A stretch of 64,000 nucleotides of DNA, taken from the NCBI RefSeq assembly GCF_030247195.1, contig NC_080672.1, positions 620,001 to 684,000 of the forward strand. The letters run 5' to 3'. Source of the DNA: Topomyia yanbarensis. Lineage: Eukaryota; Arthropoda; Insecta; Diptera; Culicidae. Position 1 is the stretch's first letter. Every line of letters begins with the position of its first letter. The notes under the pieces were generated by a model. That model was not told where the DNA came from, ran no database searches, and was given only the letters and a program-made list of their open reading frames with translations. Positions 54,880-64,000 of the stretch are shown here, in pieces. The position numbers and the translations under genes are program-made.

Positions 54880-55800
54880 CTCTTTCATTCAAAACGTACA
54901 AGCGCTTGTGGCCTTCGCGATACCACAAACCTGGTCACAGACGCGAATATGCAATTACAATCATGCACACACACTTACGCGCACGATCTCGCCAATATTA
55001 AAACACTCCGGTAATTAGGTGAACGTTTTAGCACTTTTAAATTTACAAACGGGGCCTAAGCATTAACCTACTGCTCGCGTGATCATAAATCGGTCACCTC
55101 CGGAATTGTGTACCCTTGACCATAGCAGCATAATCACTAGACAACACGACATGACCGGGATCTCTAGTGATATGGGGATACTTACTCTCTTCTAGCATCT
55201 GAACTATATACACGGTCCGTGCGCGATCATAACTACGGTTACATACACGCGACAAACACTTTGAGATACAAACGCTCGAGTCCTTCACAATCAACCACAC
55301 TAACCTACGTCCGCGATCTCATAAACAGAATAACGTCCCGACGGCTAAGTGAACGTTTTAGCACTTATTAATTCACACGCTCTCTCAAGAGTTAACTCAC
55401 GAACGCCCATATTTGCGCGATCGTGAATCGGTTACGTCCTGAAGTTCATTCTGTCGGCCCCAGTAGCCTAGATCCATGCCTTCAGTTGGACCAATAAAAA
55501 ATGACGCTTATATCCACTAGACAACACATTCCATGATAACATGAGCGGGAACTCCAGTGATATGGAACTATTCACTTTCTTCTAGCATCTGAACTGAATA
55601 CCGAAAATTAAGTATCTGACTCACGGTTCCCTCGTGATCATCCAAGAACACACGCGATTATGCAAATGAATCCACGGCTATAAAAGCGAATTTATACACT
55701 CAAAGTTACATACACACAAGAACAAGATCGAACACATTAACGCACAAACGCTCGAGTCCTTCGCGATGATACGCGCGAACGTGAAGTCGCTACGCCCGCA
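54880..55800 (+). repeat. Long degenerate tandem repeat, ~330-bp units
   Basis: Two units align: 55085-55300 and 55430-55790 share ATAAATCGGTCAC / GTGAATCGGTTAC, CACTAGACAACAC, CATGACCGGGAT / CATGAGCGGGAA, CCAGTGATATGGAACTATTC-like and TTCTTCTAGCATCTGAACT blocks, each followed by a CAAACGCTCGAGTCCTT motif. A partial unit precedes them (54890-54950). Related sequence recurs at 59385-59945 and 4440-4545. No coding potential was found. Confidence 0.6.
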
Positions 55801-56137
55801 TATCGTCTGCAATTGTAGTGAGTTATTCTGACGAGGAGCCCTTCCGAAAACGTAGCTCTATAGCTCGAGTAGGACGATTCTCGAAAAAAAATTGAAAATT
55901 AGATTATTTTCGTTCTTTTTGTCTCCAATCTTGTTCTAGTAATTAGCATATGAAATACGAGCTCGTGTCAACAAAGTCTCGCGGCCATTAAGAAGGGGTT
56001 GGTGTACACTAGGAGGCTGATATCACTGGACATACCCTGGAGGCTGGGTGGTATCTAGTGGCAGAACTCAGGGTTTGATATAATGGTTTCCTGCTCTCTC
56101 CTCGTGGAAAGCGGTCGAAACAAGACTCCATATACTT
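55801..56137. other. No recognisable gene
   Basis: Nothing supported beyond short similarity to neighbouring repeats. Confidence 0.4.
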
Positions 56138-56255
56138 AGGGTCCATTCATAAATTTCATAGCATTCATATGGGGAAGGAAGAAGCTTTGCATTTTGTGTT
56201 AACATGTGACGATTGGGGCTATGGGTCCCGTCACGCTACGTACCACTTTTAATAT
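56138..56255 (+). mobile_element. One end of the GGGACCATCCATAAAT MITE family
   Basis: AGGGTCCATTCATAAATTTC at the left and a G-rich block and CACGCTACGTACCACTTTT on the right resemble 5575-5700; the other terminus is absent. Confidence 0.55.
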
Positions 56256-56522
56256 TAATTAAATCAATGGCAATCACTTATTATACCGTCTTGTCTAACT
56301 CATATGCCACAAACACGAGATGCACGCACAAAATCTTGTTTGAGTTCCATTAAATACTTTAAAAAAATTAAATACTTTAATTTTAAAAAAATGGCTCGAC
56401 AAATTTACAGTAATTTAGTAAAAGAAGAACTTTTAAATACATCGCATTAGTAATACTACTGAACTAAGTACGAGAATGATAACCCCGGTCTTGGCATCTA
56501 ACGGAGAAATTAAACAGATAAA

Positions 56523-56612
56523 ATGTGGTGGGTGGCAGCGGCGGTTGTGTGTGATCTCTCAGTGGTACGAGTCCCAAGGGTTGCAGGTTCGAATCTTGCC
56601 TCTAGGAGGAAA
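56523..56612 (+). other. tRNA-like promoter pair, possible SINE head
   Basis: ATCTCTCAGTGGTACGAG resembles an A box and GGTTCGAATCTTGCC a B box, but only ~13 nt separate them, too few for the anticodon arm of a tRNA. It may be a truncated tRNA-derived SINE or a decayed tRNA copy. Not called as a tRNA gene. Confidence 0.35.
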
Positions 56613-56977
56613 TTTATTCTCCCATCATTGCTTTCGTTTAACTCACCATTCGACTTGTTTTCCCCGTTGAATATCACTAAAAAAGTCTCAAAAAAGCGGA
56701 AATGACTTTAATCAGGTAATTATTATTAGGTAAAGTATTATTAAATACTTTATTTCATAACTTTAATTACATCCACAAACTGGCAGATATTTTCAATACA
56801 ACGCACTCAAAGCTGCTAGTGCTGGCCCCACATACAAATCACTATTTGAGACAGGTAACCCTGTGTCCGGGAAGGACATCCAAAGCTGATAAACAATTGT
56901 GAAAATTTGTCTGCATCTCTATTTTGCTCAGTACGACAGCAAAAGCTATCCACTACTTTGTTACCTATCCACTGCAC
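56613..56977. other. No recognisable gene
   Basis: AT-rich interval between the tRNA-like head and the next MITE. Confidence 0.4.
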
Positions 56978-56981
56978 ACAT

Positions 56982-57227
56982 GGTCGGTGTTAAGTCAGAC
57001 CGGACTAAGTGACAACATATTGATTTCGAGAAAAACGAGTTTAAAGTTTGAATCGCAGCATCCTTTACGTTATAAATGAAAATTTATTTTTGCCATAATT
57101 CTTGTTTATTGTTACATATTTTAAATCTGGCAAGAGTCTAATGTAGCTGAAGAAATTCTTTATCCAGTGCTATCAATATCATTTTTTTATGTTTTGCGAC
57201 TTAGTCCGGTCTGACTTAACACCGACC
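56982..57227. mobile_element. Palindromic MITE with GGTCGGTGTTAAGTCAGACC ends, TSD ACAT
   Basis: Left end GGTCGGTGTTAAGTCAGACC continues CGGACTAAGT; the right end is its complement. ACAT flanks both sides (56978-56981 and 57228-57231). Length 246 bp, no coding capacity. Confidence 0.85.
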
Positions 57228-57231
57228 ACAT

Positions 57232-58261
57232 TATTTAGCATCGTTACTTCCGAATGCGTAGTTAAATGAACAAGCCATAGTGCCTCTACCACAGGAAAAC
57301 ACAATTTTGGTTTAATTATATGAGACCCACAGTCCATCAGGTGAACCAGTAAAGAAGTTTAATCTCCAGGATACATACAGCTACACCACGTTCATAACCG
57401 TGTACTAGTAGCGTAGAGAAGTTTAGCCCCGGCAGACATCTCATTGCGAAGAACATGTAACACTAATTCGAACATGACAACGTTAAAATCAAGATCCCTG
57501 CTTACATCGATAACGATAAAATGAAAATACGTTCATATGACCTAGCACCTCCATCAAAACTAAATACGTTAAAGCAATCATGTCGGAACACGGAAAAGAG
57601 GCGATACGCGGAGAAATCTTTTCGCTGGTATTCACAACGGCATTCTTGTGGCGTTTATGTGGTTGCTCAAATCTTCGGTCAGATCGCTACGTGCCAGTTC
57701 TGACGGCACATTAGGGACAGCCGAAAAGAAAAATCAACGCACTACAATCAGTCCCAACAAACAGCCTTCGATATACTCGGCCAAAACACATTCAAAAGGA
57801 CATCCAATATTTAATTGATGCAATTTGTGTCTCGAGACCTACTACCAGTACCAACTGTCCTGTAACAACGATTGCGTCTAGTGCCTCTAAACCAACAACC
57901 AGCAACACTAATGAAGAACCAAAAACCGGTGAAGACGGATATACCATAGCGATTCGTAACAGCAAGAAACAAACACGAACATACGAACGTGAACATCAAG
58001 AAAGCACTCTTTTCTACTAACACAATTCCTTTCACTCCTTGCTTTGGTGCTCCAGGATCCTTTTTCGCAGCGGAGAATATTTGCTTCCAGTCCTACGACG
58101 TCTTTGAGGCCAATAATTTTTCGCAAGTGGACGTGCAATATTTTACGATCGCGGTTGGCTCTTCCTTTTACTTCTTACTTTTAAAGACCACGAATCAAAG
58201 TTCGTCTACTTTGGCATTTGCTCTGACGAGGCTGGCTTTTTTATCGTTATAAAAAATTATT
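57232..58261. other. No recognisable gene
   Basis: Short open frames (57521-57703, 57908-58138, 57989-58252) overlap on both strands and carry no motif. Confidence 0.4.
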
Positions 58262-58388
58262 TTCTTTTTTTGGGTTAGAAAAATCTCTGTTGAAAAATCG
58301 CTAACCCTAAATGCGGCGTTGGGATTCAAACCCAGATGAGCTGCGTACAAGGCAATCGATTTACCAACTAGGCTATGTCCCCCACCCC
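58262..58388 (-). mobile_element. tRNA-derived SINE, copy b (3' shortened)
   Basis: On the minus strand: ACATAGCCTAGTTGGTAAAT (A box), CGATTGCCTTGTACGCAGCT, TGGGTTTGAATCCC (B box), then GTTAGCGATTTTTCAACAGA and a CCCAAAAAAAG tail. The GAAGAGGCGAATGACC block of copy c is missing. Confidence 0.8.
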
Positions 58389-58570
58389 ACGACGCTGACT
58401 TTTGATTTGGAGTTGTTCGACACAGTTTTTTCGGTTTAGTAGTTGCCATTATTACCCCGAACGGCAGTCACAAGTTCGGTAACAGTTTGTGGATCAGACG
58501 GTATTGAAGACAGTGTGTTGACTTTCACTGTCGGAGATTTTAATTTTATCTTGGTTTCAGTCCTTGGTTT

Positions 58571-58933
58571 ATGATAGTGAACCCTTTCGTCATAGAACAG
58601 GCAACTGGAAATCTGTCAATTATAAGTGCAAAGCGTTGTCTGTGGAATGGAAGTGTCTTGTGTTTTGTATTGTATGATCAGATAGGAAGGCCGCATTTGC
58701 ACCACGTAATCTACATTGGAATGTCTATTAATATTTTTTCATGTATCCTGTGTAACTGGTTTCACTTGTCTACAGTGCGACATGATATTTTTAAAAGAGA
58801 ATATCTCAAATACCAGGTGCCAGATCGTGTAGTCGAATCTTATTTTGCCACAATCGATAAACACGACGTCATTGAATTAGATTCTATCTCCGTCGCAATC
58901 AGTGACGAGTTTTTAGTTTGTTATGCTAAATGA
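58571..58933 (+). CDS. Hypothetical 120-aa open frame between two SINEs
   Basis: Starts MIVNPFVIEQATGNLS. It has a balanced composition, includes DQIGRPHLHHVIYIG and DKHDVIELDSISVAI, and lies between two minus-strand SINEs. No domain was recognised. There is an alternating hydrophobic pattern but no clear signal peptide or membrane anchor. It may be chance or a fragment of a mobile-element protein. Confidence 0.25.
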   Translation: MIVNPFVIEQATGNLSIISAKRCLWNGSVLCFVLYDQIGRPHLHHVIYIGMSINIFSCILCNWFHLSTVRHDIFKREYLKYQVPDRVVESYFATIDKHDVIELDSISVAISDEFLVCYAK

Positions 58934-58971
58934 TTTTCTTTGCCGGTGGCAATGTATAGAATATTATCATT

Positions 58972-59135
58972 ATTTTTTCTTCGATTATAGAGGTTTTAAC
59001 CTTAAGGTCATTCGCCTCTTCGGGTTAGAAAAATCTCTTACAAAAAATTTCTAACCCTATGTGCGGGGTCGGGACTCGAACCTAGGTGCGCTGCGTACAA
59101 GGCAATCGATTTACCAACTACGCTACGCCCACCCT
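58972..59135 (-). mobile_element. tRNA-derived SINE, copy c (most complete)
   Basis: Minus strand: GGGCGTAGCGTAGTTGGTAA (A box), CGATTGCCTTGTACGCAGCG, TAGGTTCGAGTCCC (B box), the body block AGGGTTAGAAATTTTTTGTA, CTAACCCGAAGAGGCGAATG, ACCTTAAGGTTAAAACCTCT and an A-rich tail. Together with copies a and b it defines a ~165-bp family. Confidence 0.85.
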
Positions 59136-59384
59136 CCTGTCATAATTATTTTGTTCCTGATATGAATGAATTGGAGAGAAGTGATTTTCATAAGCCTAAC
59201 CTTCGAAAACTTTTAGCGAATGTTCCACCTAATAAAACCCAAACCAAATTCAATAGCCATGTTATTTGATAGCACTTTGAATAAACTTAGTGCATTAATT
59301 ATCAACAAGTATTTCTAGTTTAATCGTATACCTCATTCCTGGTTGCAAATGCGATAATTTACACCACGAAATCGAAATCATAAA
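59136..59384. other. No recognisable feature
   Basis: Short AT-rich spacer. Confidence 0.4.
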
Positions 59385-59945
59385 AACGTACGAATTTATG
59401 GACCACGACTCAAGCGTTAACATACAAATCCATGCTTTTGTGCGATCATGAATCGTACACATCACGGAGCTCCTATTCTAAAATGCGGAACTTATACTAT
59501 TTAACAAGCCAAGGGTGCAATAGTTGGAGAATTCAGTAGTCTCTTCTTATTTCATCTGAATCGTACATTCAAGATTAAACATCAGAATGACGACCCTTGC
59601 GATCAAGCAAAAGCTCACACGAATATGCAAACGGCTGAGCCGAATACAAACACGTAACGTTTAACGCACGCTAGTATACTTGACTTAAAAATACTCACGC
59701 TATCAAACACGCTAGCATATAAACGCTTGTGCCCTTCACGATAATATAAAATTGGTAACGCATGCAATCACGTCACGTCTGCAAGCCTCTACCAACCAGC
59801 TTGGGTGCAAAAAAAACAAACTCACATACACTAGAAGTCTCAGATCGCCATATGTATATTAGTTTTCAACTAGCAATTAGCAATCCGATAACACACAAAT
59901 GCTTAATCCCTGCGCGATAATACAGCCCTGGTTACAAACTACCAC
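59385..59945 (+). repeat. Further units of the 54.9-55.8-kb degenerate repeat
   Basis: Contains TGCGATCATGAATCGTACAC and TCTCTTCTTATTTCATCTGA, then ATATAAACGCTTGTGCCCTT and CACAAATGCTTAATCCCTGC, in the same order as units at 55.1-55.8 kb but strongly diverged. Confidence 0.5.
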
Positions 59946-59953
59946 TTCACCAT

Positions 59954-60307
59954 ATGAGGGCGCGTGAGTCAAAATCTAAAACCCAGAAATATGTTACACA
60001 AACAGTGGCCACCTTCCTCGAAAACCACGATCAAATGTATGGGATATGTATTAGATACAGTTCCCGCCAAAATCTAAAAATCTGTCAAATGTGTAATGCA
60101 TTATGTTGCCCAGTAGATCGACACACCAACACTTTTAATACATGTCCTTCATGTACTATGAAAGCCCAGGTTACTACAAACTATCTGATCTTGCGATCGC
60201 GGGATACCAAAACCTTAGCTATCTGCCACAGTTGTGGTATTTCTGCTTGTAGTCGACATGATAAGCGAACGGAAGACGGAAGCATAAAGTCTGTCAGCCA
60301 TATTTGA
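59954..60307 (+). CDS. Cys/His-rich 117-aa open frame, function unknown
   Basis: Starts MRARESKSKTQKYVTQT. Two clusters of metal-ligand residues are visible: ICQMCNALCCPVDRHTN with CPSCTMK (about residues 63-90), and AICHSCGISACSRHDK (about 97-112). Spacing C-x2-C, C, H, C-x2-C, C-x2-C, C-x2-H suggests one cross-brace-like or two small zinc-binding modules. The N-terminus has a helical YVTQTVATFLENHDQMYG stretch. Such Cys/His-rich tails occur in some transposases (for example piggyBac-like), but no DDE core is nearby and the match was not tested. It lies directly after the degenerate repeat family. Confidence 0.4.
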   Translation: MRARESKSKTQKYVTQTVATFLENHDQMYGICIRYSSRQNLKICQMCNALCCPVDRHTNTFNTCPSCTMKAQVTTNYLILRSRDTKTLAICHSCGISACSRHDKRTEDGSIKSVSHI

Positions 60308-61182
60308 ACTAATAAATAAAGAGAAAACCTAAAGTATACCTCTTTTCATTAGAAAATTTAGAATTTCAAAAGAAAAATTTGAACGACCTCCAATAAATTG
60401 GCGTCTTATGTTGAAAATAAAGAATTTTGATTCGTCACAGTGTGGGGTTTGGTTCAGGTCGATAGGCCAGGTGCTATGCAAGTTTGCCTTAGGCCTTTTG
60501 TTTAGTCGTTTGACACCTTGTGTTTGAAAAAATGCTGTGAAAATATTGCCAAATCGCCATTTTGTTCACAATAATTATTTCACTTGTGTGTGTGTTAAGC
60601 TTCTACATTCCACTGGTCGGCAGTGGTATTAAGTTTTCTGCATATGGTTCAATTACCCCATGCTAACAACTCCCAATCTCAGGATATAGTAGGTGTTAGC
60701 TCTACCGATTTTCCAATGACGCATTTCAGAATGACAGAGACCTAGCGGTACATTGCGAGGCCATTTTTCTGTCAGAAATCCCCGCTCAGTTATAATACGT
60801 GTACCATTATTATACCAGTATTATAATCAAACTTTCGATTCCTTGCTATGAATGCGTGTGCAAGGGATTGACGCATATTTAGTGTACATATCATAATTTT
60901 ATTCACTTGGTTTTAATATTTAAATATGTTAAATATGCTGCGTTTTTCTTCACAATAATTATTTTACTCAGTCTCGAAATGATGTATTGCCCCACCGGAA
61001 TCCGAAATAGTTTTGAAAATGTTGTTTGGACTACATTTTGGCCACAAAAACTACATTAAATTCTCGATCGAATGAAACCTGGTACATCAAATTCGGTTCA
61101 AGACCGAGTTAGAGCCGATTAAAGGATACAAGATAATGCCAAAATGTATGCTGGTACCGCAAAGGATACGGTCAGCGGGTCT
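60308..61182. other. No recognisable gene
   Basis: AT-rich; ATTATTATACCAGTATTATAAT near 60810 is a small imperfect palindrome. Nothing else supported. Confidence 0.4.
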
Positions 61183-61207
61183 ACGGATAATCGAATCTGG
61201 CCTGTAC
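61183..61207 (-). repeat. Transposon end motif, pogo/Tc-like, inverse orientation
   Basis: The complement reads ACAGGCCAGATTCGATTATC, matching CAGGTCGGACTCGATTATCC at 61727 and CAGATCTAACTCGATTACCC at 62076. It is flanked by TA. Probably a right terminus of a decayed element. Confidence 0.45.
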
Positions 61208-61669
61208 ATTTTTTCAATTATATTTAACATAACCAGTTATTGAATAGTAGTTTGTATAAGTAAGAAGAGACACAATTGCACCACTTGGTGGATTAAAACA
61301 GGTTTTTGTGTATAAACAACATTGTGGTGGTAGGTACCGGCCGTACACCGTTTTAAACAACAGCTTCATAAGGGTAGGGTCACAATAAGAATCGAGCTAC
61401 CTTCAGCTGAACATGTTCGATATGCACAAACTAAAGTTATGATTTATTTTTTCTCTTTCCTTTTAAGCGGACCGAGCCGCTAAGATATGTCTTCAAGTTT
61501 CAAGGAGTTCCCCAAAGCTGAAAACACTCGGATGAGATGTTTTCCACATTTGCGACCAACTAGTATGAGGGGTATGTTGGACGCCGTCCGATGGGAGAAT
61601 GATCTAGCACGAGCAGTGCTGACATTCCACATACGGGAAGTGCAGCCTACAATCACAAATCTATAGTTT

Positions 61670-61725
61670 TATCTATCGGAGTCTGTTCTTAGAAGTATTT
61701 CTAAGCGATATACGCAAATACAGGT
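61670..61725 (+). repeat. Short relative of the right part of the 21.6-23.1-kb insertion
   Basis: TTTTATCTATCGGAGTCTGT, then TCTTAGAAGTATTTC and GCGATATACGCAAA match 22885-22935. Confidence 0.55.
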
Positions 61726-61726
61726 C

Positions 61727-62100
61727 GGACTCGATTATCCGAGGATTTCAAAAAAATCTCACTCCGGATAATCGAATCACCCGGATAATCGAGTCAAACT
61801 TTTTTTTGTGATATTTTATGAATTTAAGCTTCATTCGTATGGAAATTGGAAATAAAATGTTCAGGGTAAATTTTCCTATTATGATTAATGTAAATGTACC
61901 AATTTTAGTCCTGGTCGATTTTTCAGAATTTCAAGGCGTGGTTTGTCTTTTCAGTTGGTTTTGATTTGTTATTTATATTTGTCACGAGTTAACGGTATGT
62001 GTCAGTTATTTATTGCTATTTGTATAAGAATATTAAGACAAATTTTGTAATAAGGTGTGTCTTTTGCAATACAGATCTAACTCGATTACCCGGGGCTTTA
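61727..62100 (+). repeat. Repeated CAGG/ATCNNACTCGATTANCCG end motifs
   Basis: CAGGTCGGACTCGATTATCC at 61727 is followed by its own inverse (CCGGATAATCGAATCACCCG, GGATAATCGAGTC at about 61773-61803), making a local palindrome. A second direct copy lies at about 62076. Sequences of this type form the inverted termini of pogo-like elements in insects; no transposase was found between them. Confidence 0.5.
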
Positions 62101-62190
62101 ATCTTCCAGGTTTAATGATTTGATTATTCGTATACTAGAAAAAATAAAATAAGTAAGCTGGGGGTCGTCTGTTTCTCGACTCCAGTTTAA

Positions 62191-62318
62191 CCCTTAAATG
62201 CGCAATGTTGTTTTAAAACAACATTGCGAAAACCATCTTAAAATTATCAGAGTAACGTATAAAAGCTGTGAGACAATTTTCAGAAAAATTGAAAAAAATT
62301 GCTTTGCGCCTTTAAGGG
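62191..62318. mobile_element. TTAA-flanked MITE with CCCTTAAATGCGC ends
   Basis: CCCTTAAATGCGCAA on the left and the complement of CCCTTAAAGGCGCAA on the right, flanked by TTAA at 62187-62190 and 62319-62322. The ends and target site fit piggyBac-type mobilisation. It contains a perfect 28-bp palindrome at 62201-62228 (CGCAATGTTGTTTT and its complement). Confidence 0.8.
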
Positions 62319-62366
62319 TTAATTTACGTGGTGATGTCACATATCACAGCAAACGCTTCTTTTAAC

Positions 62367-64000
62367 CCTCATTTATTTATTTATTGATTCATTTCTCAAT
62401 TTTAATGTATGGGAAAAGCCCATCTCAAAGTTCACTTCAGAAGCAGACCTCAAATGCGCGTAAAAACCCAATATCTTTTCTTACTATTACAATGATCTCA
62501 CATAACAAATTAACAAATTTACATACAAGGTCTGTACAGCAATAACATTACAGAAATATTTTTACTTAATCTTATAAGCTAAATCTTCTTGAAAACATCA
62601 CTAGAAACATAAAAATCGAAATAGTCATACACATACCTTATGGGTTCGTTCTGACCGTACTAGGTGCGCTGAAAGCCGAGTCTTAAAAAGTTACGTGATT
62701 TAAGATTTCTGGGGGGTACGTTGATGTTGGTTTTGTGAGAGAATATCTGGGACATCCATTTGGCCAGTCAATATTTTCCCAACAAATACTGCTCTGAATG
62801 TATTTCGCCTTTTTGCCAGAGTTTCCATATCGAGCAGACGACAGCGATCGATGCATGGTGGTAGCTCTGTTGGGATATGCCACGACAAAGTTCTAAGAGC
62901 AAAGCGGAGGAATCTTGCTTGTACTACTTCAAATCACCACCACAATTCACCAGGACACCAAATGGCTGTGGAAGCTTCCAGGACAGACCGAACAAGAGAA
63001 AAATACAATGCCCGCAAACAATATGGATCCGTGAACTCGTTGGCGATTCTTATTATGAAGCCAAGGTTTCTATTTGCCTGTGCTATAACTTGAGAGTAAT
63101 GGTTTCTGAAGGTCAGTTGCGAGTCCAGGAGCACACCAAGGTCTCTGATAGTTGACACTCTCTCTAGCAATTGGCCGGCACTGTTGTAGCTCCAGAGAAT
63201 TGGATTTTTTCTACGCGTGAAAGATGTTATAGAGCATTTCGACACACTGAGAGCCAACAAGTTGCGATTACACCAGTTACAGAAAGCATCTAGATGTCGC
63301 TGAAGTTCGATACAGTCCTCTATTGACCGCACAATGAGAAAGAGTTTGAGATCATCAGCGTATATAAGTTTGCATCCTGGTAGTATAACATAGCAGACGT
63401 CATTGAAGAATAAAGAAAAAAGCAACGGTCCGAGATTGCTCCCTTGAGGTACACCCGACAAGTTGATGAAGCTATATGACACGTTACTTCCTAATTTCAC
63501 AGACAGAGAACGATCTACGAGATATGATTTAAGCCACCCTGTAAAATTTGATGGAGTACCCAGCCGCTCGATCTTTGCCAGAAGAAGAGAGCGGTCTACA
63601 CGGTCAAACGCAGCTTTAAGATCAGTGTATATAGTGTCTACTTGTGATCCATCTTCGATGTTTTTAATGCAATACGATGTAAATTGGGCTAGATTGGTGG
63701 TTGTTGATCTGCCTGCAAAAAAGCCATGTTGGTCCTTCGATATGTATGCTTTGGTCTTACGAAAGAGCATATTTCCTACTAAGATCTCAAACAACTTTGA
63801 TCCAGCGCAGAGTGCGGTTATGCCACGATAGTTCGCAACATTTTGCTTATCACCTTCTTAAAAAAACGGGAAACATTACTGATGTTTTCCAACACACGGG
63901 AACTACTGATTGCGACAGTGATTGGTTCAAGTTTAGTCGTAAAGGTGTACACAATGCGCTTGCGCATCTTTTCAGTATAATGAAAGAGATCCCATCTGGC
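62367..64000 (-). mobile_element. 3' part of a LINE, running off the window
   Basis: The 3' tail is a minus-strand AAATAAATAAATAAATG run (62367-62383), followed upstream by ~300 bp of untranslated sequence and the RT coding remnant. Same tail type and related RT to the LINE at 13.8-17.7 kb. Confidence 0.75.
62700..64000 (-). pseudogene. LINE reverse transcriptase, frameshifted, incomplete at window edge
   Basis: The main frame is 62934-63794: QHGFFAGRSTTTNLAQFTSY, YTDLKAAFDRVDRSLLLAK (motif A), SGVPQGSNLGPLLFSLFFND (motif B) and IYADDLKLFLIVRS (catalytic YADD). The frame extends upstream of 63794 as NYRGITALCAGSKLFE, and a shift near 63855 (in an A-run) connects to the earlier SQSVVPVCWKTSVMFPVF block and PDGISFI at the window end. 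Near 62890-62935 another shift leads to the C-terminal LPPCIDRCRLLDMETLAKRR. It is related to the intact ORF2 at 14596-17634 by shared RT blocks. Endonuclease and ORF1 would lie beyond 64000. Confidence 0.85.

Noticed and set aside
58195..58449. 84-codon minus-strand frame across SINE copy b
   Set aside because: It is a read-through of the SINE and its flank.
1..64000. CRISPR array, operons or phage-like modules
   Set aside because: No regularly spaced short direct repeats with unique spacers and no prokaryotic gene organisation; all tandem repeats seen are degenerate eukaryotic types.

Overview
The window looks like a stretch of a large, AT-rich, transposon-packed insect genome, most likely a culicine mosquito. 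I infer this from the mix of elements: BEL/Pao LTR retrotransposons, several non-LTR (LINE) lineages, a Penelope-like element, tRNA-derived SINEs and many palindromic MITEs with end motifs I associate with mosquito genomes. This is pattern recognition, not a database match. There is no bacterial-style gene organisation. Only one segment looks like host coding sequence: a 448-bp exon on the minus strand at 27601-28048 with good splice sites at both ends, so much of the window may be intron or intergenic DNA around that gene.

Layout. 1-4.8 kb: non-coding, dispersed-repeat traces. 4.86-6.34 kb (-): broken Penelope-like element (reverse transcriptase plus GIY-YIG part) split by a palindromic MITE and carrying a 50-bp retroposed tail. 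8.69-8.93 kb: palindromic MITE. 10.76-12.24 kb: hAT-like fold-back element with a SINE inside it; a sister copy lies at 47.27-48.73 kb with a perfect 8-bp target duplication. 13.8-17.7 kb (+): LINE with two overlapping open frames and an uninterrupted 1012-aa endonuclease/reverse transcriptase. 19.43-24.12 kb (+): BEL/Pao element with most of pol deleted, a nested 1.5-kb insertion, and a 5' end that is a perfect palindrome of LTR sequence, bounded by a 5-bp target duplication. 25.57-27.33 kb: fold-back element with ~590-bp arms made of short CCATAAAA sub-repeats. 27.6-28.05 kb (-): host exon. 29.9-33.3 kb: degenerate tandem and inverted repeats with LINE fragments. 34.6-36.35 kb: dispersed repeats.

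36.4-46.7 kb is a nested structure: a minus-strand LINE (PHD-finger ORF1 at 45.5-46.4 kb, start of ORF2 at 45.4-45.5 kb, rest of ORF2 at 36.4-38.5 kb) is split by a plus-strand BEL/Pao element (38.55-45.40 kb). That element is itself split by a MITE whose removal, with one copy of a 3-bp duplication, restores the reading frame exactly. A deletion removed the BEL 3' end together with most of the LINE endonuclease.

53.0-54.15 kb (-): decayed LINE with reverse transcriptase and RNase H. 54.9-60 kb: an unusual family of long degenerate repeats, two SINEs, a MITE and a short Cys/His-rich open frame (59954-60307). 61-62.3 kb: transposon end motifs and a TTAA-flanked MITE. 62.37-64.0 kb (-): 3' part of another LINE running off the window. 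The genes do not form a pathway; the biology here is layered transposition, truncation, inversion and decay.
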